Assembly: GCA_008933995.1 (NCBI GenBank)
Contig: WARS01000011.1
Coordinates: forward strand, 10,879,516-10,943,515
Origin: Datnioides undecimradiatus
Taxonomy: Eukaryota; Chordata; Actinopteri; Lobotiformes; Datnioididae
Length of the DNA stretch: 64,000 nt
Direction of reading: 5' to 3'
Below the pieces are notes generated by a model that did not search any database, was not told where the DNA came from, and saw nothing but the letters and a program-made list of their open reading frames with translations. Of this stretch, positions 60,961-64,000 are shown in pieces. Numbering within the stretch: position 1 is the first letter of the stretch; each line of letters starts with the position of its first letter. Made by a program: the position numbers and the translations under genes.

Positions 60961-62855
60961 CAAGCAGAAAAAAAAAGAAAATCCTCATTACACTTGCTTC
61001 TGCATTCTTCCTGAATGGCCAACATGCCGCAGCTTGTCACTCCTGCTTGGAAGGCGTACAGACTTATCTGTGTTGTTGCCCTTCATTCCTCCCGCACCCC
61101 AGTGCAAGGCTGCAAATTGAAGGAGGAGGCCTGAATCTGGCTGAATTATGTGTTTGTGAGGGATGTAATGAAATTCATATTTCTTGTAATGTGTTTTATG
61201 TCCCGTGGCGCACTGGTGTGAAAGTTTAGTTCTTCTCCAGGAATCTGAGATGCAGTCCTAAGCTCCCATGCCAAGCTCTCACTCTTGGGTATAGGTTTAA
61301 ATGGAGGGCAGGGTAAATTTGGTCCTCAGTGTTGGTTTATTTTTGCTGGCACACGCACCTTTTTGGGCACAACCAGGCGTCTGCTAGTATTTCAGGTCTT
61401 TGGCATGGCCTCAGTCGGTGAGGTACAGTATCAGGGGATTTCTTCCCTCTGGCAATGGCTCCAGTCCAGCCTAAGAGGCCTGTTCACATCTAAAGAGAGG
61501 CCCCCTGTGTCAATGTGATCACTGTGTGAGAACACAAGAGAATAGGCAGGTGGTTGTTATAGCAGGACAAGCATGAGGCACACTGGTGGAGGCTGATCAT
61601 GGTTACTACACAAGGAGTCAAAGAGCTGTTTTATTTTGTTTTGACTGGACAAATATTTGTGAGTCCATTATGAGGTTACACCTACAGACATGGGCTTAGG
61701 AGACAGTAGGAGTTTGTTTTCATCCTTTTCATCTTTCCCTTGCTGCTCCCCCTCTACCCTCCCGACTCTAACCCCCCCCCCAGCAGAGTTTTTAATATCA
61801 AAGTGCGCTGTCTGACAGGGGTAAGTCTCAAACAAGGGCTCTTTTGTTGGGTCTCCCTCAAACCAGCCAGGAACGACAAGAACTTGTCAACCCTTGTTCG
61901 GTTAGAAAGGAAGATGAAGAGAGGGGAAAAGGGTCGGGACAGAATTGGCTCTTCTACAACGCACAAAAGAGATTATTTAGGTGTCTGGCAGTGGGTATGA
62001 AACTGAATAACTTAATTTCATCTTATTAAGGAGCAGACATACTGTAGATATGAAAACACTATTCATTTTTCAAATTCCCCATATATTTAATATCATCACA
62101 TATAATAGGGACACAATCTCCCCGTCTGTGTCTGTGGGAGAGAGGGAAGACTGTTGTGACTTTGCCAGAAAACAGTACAATAGCAACAGCCAGGGAAAAT
62201 ACAATACTCCATCAGTTTGCTGGTATTCACACCAATGTCTTGTTATCTGATACTGAGGCTATATATGTATATATATCTATATAGATATAGATATATAGAT
62301 ATATAGATATAGATATATAGATATATAGATATAGATAGCTATAGATATAGATATAGATACTTTTACTGTCCAACTCTTAATGCAGTAGTACATACAAACA
62401 TATGATCAACTCATAGTCATACAACCATACTCAGGTCATAGTGGTAGCTCTCCCATGAGATAATGCGTGTCACAGCTTGTCATTTGTCATTTTGGATTGA
62501 AGTTTGAAGAAGATGGGTCTTATATGTGTATGTGCCTGTCAGAGGGTGGATGCCAAGGCGAGGGTGGCACGCTGTGGATGAATGCAAAGAGCAGCTTTTT
62601 GTTGAAATCATGATGGAAAATGAATCATCAAATCTTTTGGCTTGGATTCTGTCTGCTTCCACTTGTCTACCAAACAGAATTGAAAGCAACAACAAAGCTC
62701 AAAGCACACTTTAAAATGTGAAAATGCATGGAAAGTCTGTCACACTCTCCATGGTTACATCCTGTCTTGTTGCAAAAGATAATAATTGTGCTTACATGGC
62801 ATAAAATATAATCAGGACATTGGCAGCAATGTTTACGTTTTTTCTGGATAACGAG
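60961..62855. other. Downstream intergenic region
   Basis: Non-coding DNA with an ATAG-type simple repeat at its distal end. No gene, exon or transposon coding sequence recognised. Confidence 0.65.
62260..62359. repeat. TA/GATA simple repeat
   Basis: About 100 bp of ATATAT passing into interrupted TATAGA/GATATA units, followed by GATACTTTTACTG. Confidence 0.95.
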
Positions 62856-62856
62856 A

Positions 62857-63009
62857 ACTTTTACCTTTGGGACTGTAAGTACCTTTGTACAAATACTTAG
62901 ATACTTTTACTCTGTGATTTTTCATTGCGGGAAAATGATCTATAGTGATGTATCTTATATTATGATATCATCACTTCAGTGGAAGATCTGAATATTTCTA
63001 CCATGGCTG
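62857..63009 (-). mobile_element. hAT-like non-autonomous repeat end (fragment, opposite orientation)
   Basis: AACTTTTACC, GTAAGTACCTTTGTA, ATACTTTTACT and finally GAAGATCTGAATATTTCTACC match, with decay, the subterminal and terminal parts of the same repeat family as 59784-59845, read toward its other end. Confidence 0.55.
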
Positions 63010-64000
63010 TCCAGGGAATTCTTCCATATAATCAGCCTAATGTTGCTTCAGGTATGAAGTGTAAAAGACGGTCACTATCATCATAAATGTGCTGAATTAA
63101 CAGAAAAACATCCTCCAAAGAATTGCGTGATCGTACTATTAAAGAAAAAAATCAAATGCCCTCAGCTCTTGTGACATACCACAGTGCTTTTATTCTTCCG
63201 ATGTGAGCAACCTCGTGCTGGCTTTGATGGGCCACTTGACAAAGATCTTCATGCTGATTTAAGACCGATATTCATTTGTTCCCACAGTTGCAGAGAGTGA
63301 GGATGAAGTCACGGCTCAGAGGCTGGTCTTTTGATCTTGATGACTGATAATCTACATTGCGTTTGTGCATTCTTTTAAGTTTCTCTCTATCTGATCGCGG
63401 ACCTGCTGAGGGCCACTTCTGTAATGTCACCACACCAGAATGCATTTGAGTTCAATCTCTGTGAAATATTTGTTCATGCGACATGGTACCTGTGACAATC
63501 GAGATGTGCCAGATATCAGCGCTATTCTTACTTGAAACACACCTTCAAACAAAGTAGGATTTGCACTGAGGCAAAATGTTCTTCCCATGCTATGTGTAAA
63601 CTTTGTTTGACCTCTGTCCACAAAGAACGTCCCTATGAGTTGTGGTTCAGGCTGTAGGTATGAGAATGAACGTTTACAGTGAGCTGTAATGTACACCAGG
63701 GGAGAAGGAGGAGAAGGGAGTGCTTGTGGCTGGTGGCCAGCTGAGGCCCCAGATGTGCAGTGTTGTTTGGGCCATGTCCTGTGTTGTATGTGTGTAGTGC
63801 GGAGCCGGCTACCGGACACACACTGAGGGATCTGGGCAGCAGATGACTGCTCACTGTTCCCAGCGTGTAAGATAAACTGCAGGCTATTAAGGATTTACAA
63901 CAAGAAAATGTTAACAAGAAGAAATCTTCAGTTAGTGATGGAGAAAGATGTGCATGTTAAGGAAAATCTCATTAGATACATGAAAAATCGGTGGCTCTTA
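63010..64000. other. Downstream intergenic region, nothing recognised
   Basis: Mixed-composition non-coding DNA to the window edge. Two opposing-frame reading frames on the - strand (63427-63917) have no family resemblance. Confidence 0.65.

Noticed and set aside
1..64000. CRISPR arrays, prokaryotic operons, viral insertions or toxin systems
   Set aside because: No regularly spaced repeats with unique spacers, no dense tandem ORFs and no recognisable viral or toxin proteins; the sequence is vertebrate genomic DNA.

Overview
This window is vertebrate nuclear DNA, almost certainly from a spiny-rayed teleost fish. It contains one confidently identifiable protein-coding gene: smad6, on the + strand, an inhibitory SMAD that limits BMP/TGF-beta signalling. 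The four coding exons join in frame with canonical splice sites into a 491-residue protein. The teleost assignment rests on three things: the protein lacks the Gly/Ala/Arg-rich N-terminal expansion of mammalian SMAD6, (CA)n/(GT)n microsatellites are frequent, and there are fragments of dispersed repeats that I recall from percomorph genomes. There are no bacterial-style operons, phage genes, CRISPR arrays or ribosomal genes.

Layout. Positions 1-32900 are non-coding upstream DNA with no exon I can defend. It alternates AT-rich stretches with denser blocks rich in transcription-factor motifs that look like conserved non-coding elements. Positions 32930-33858 hold the likely smad6 promoter and 5' leader: a palindromic SMAD-binding element, a GCCGCC motif, a CCAAT box, a long GT microsatellite and at least seven short upstream ORFs. 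Coding exons lie at 33859-34657, 37660-37716, 38398-38475 and 52174-52715, with introns of 3002, 681 and 13698 bp. A short AU-rich 3' UTR probably ends just after a poly(A) signal at 53056-53061. From 53090 to 64000 the DNA is again non-coding, with microsatellites, a dispersed repeat present as two inverted partial copies (57447-57876), hAT-like repeat ends (59784-59845 and 62857-63009) and a strong enhancer-like block (about 60480-60960).

How it fits together. SMAD6 is a negative-feedback gene that BMP-activated SMAD1/5-SMAD4 complexes switch on. The window contains several sites of the kind such complexes bind: the promoter palindrome, a BRE-like TGGCGCC-AGAC site in intron 1, and an upstream block at 11281-11600 dense in GCCG and GTCTG/CAGAC motifs. 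Together they suggest a distributed autoregulatory circuit, but this is inference from motifs. I found no evidence for a new protein system. What deserves a second look is regulatory.
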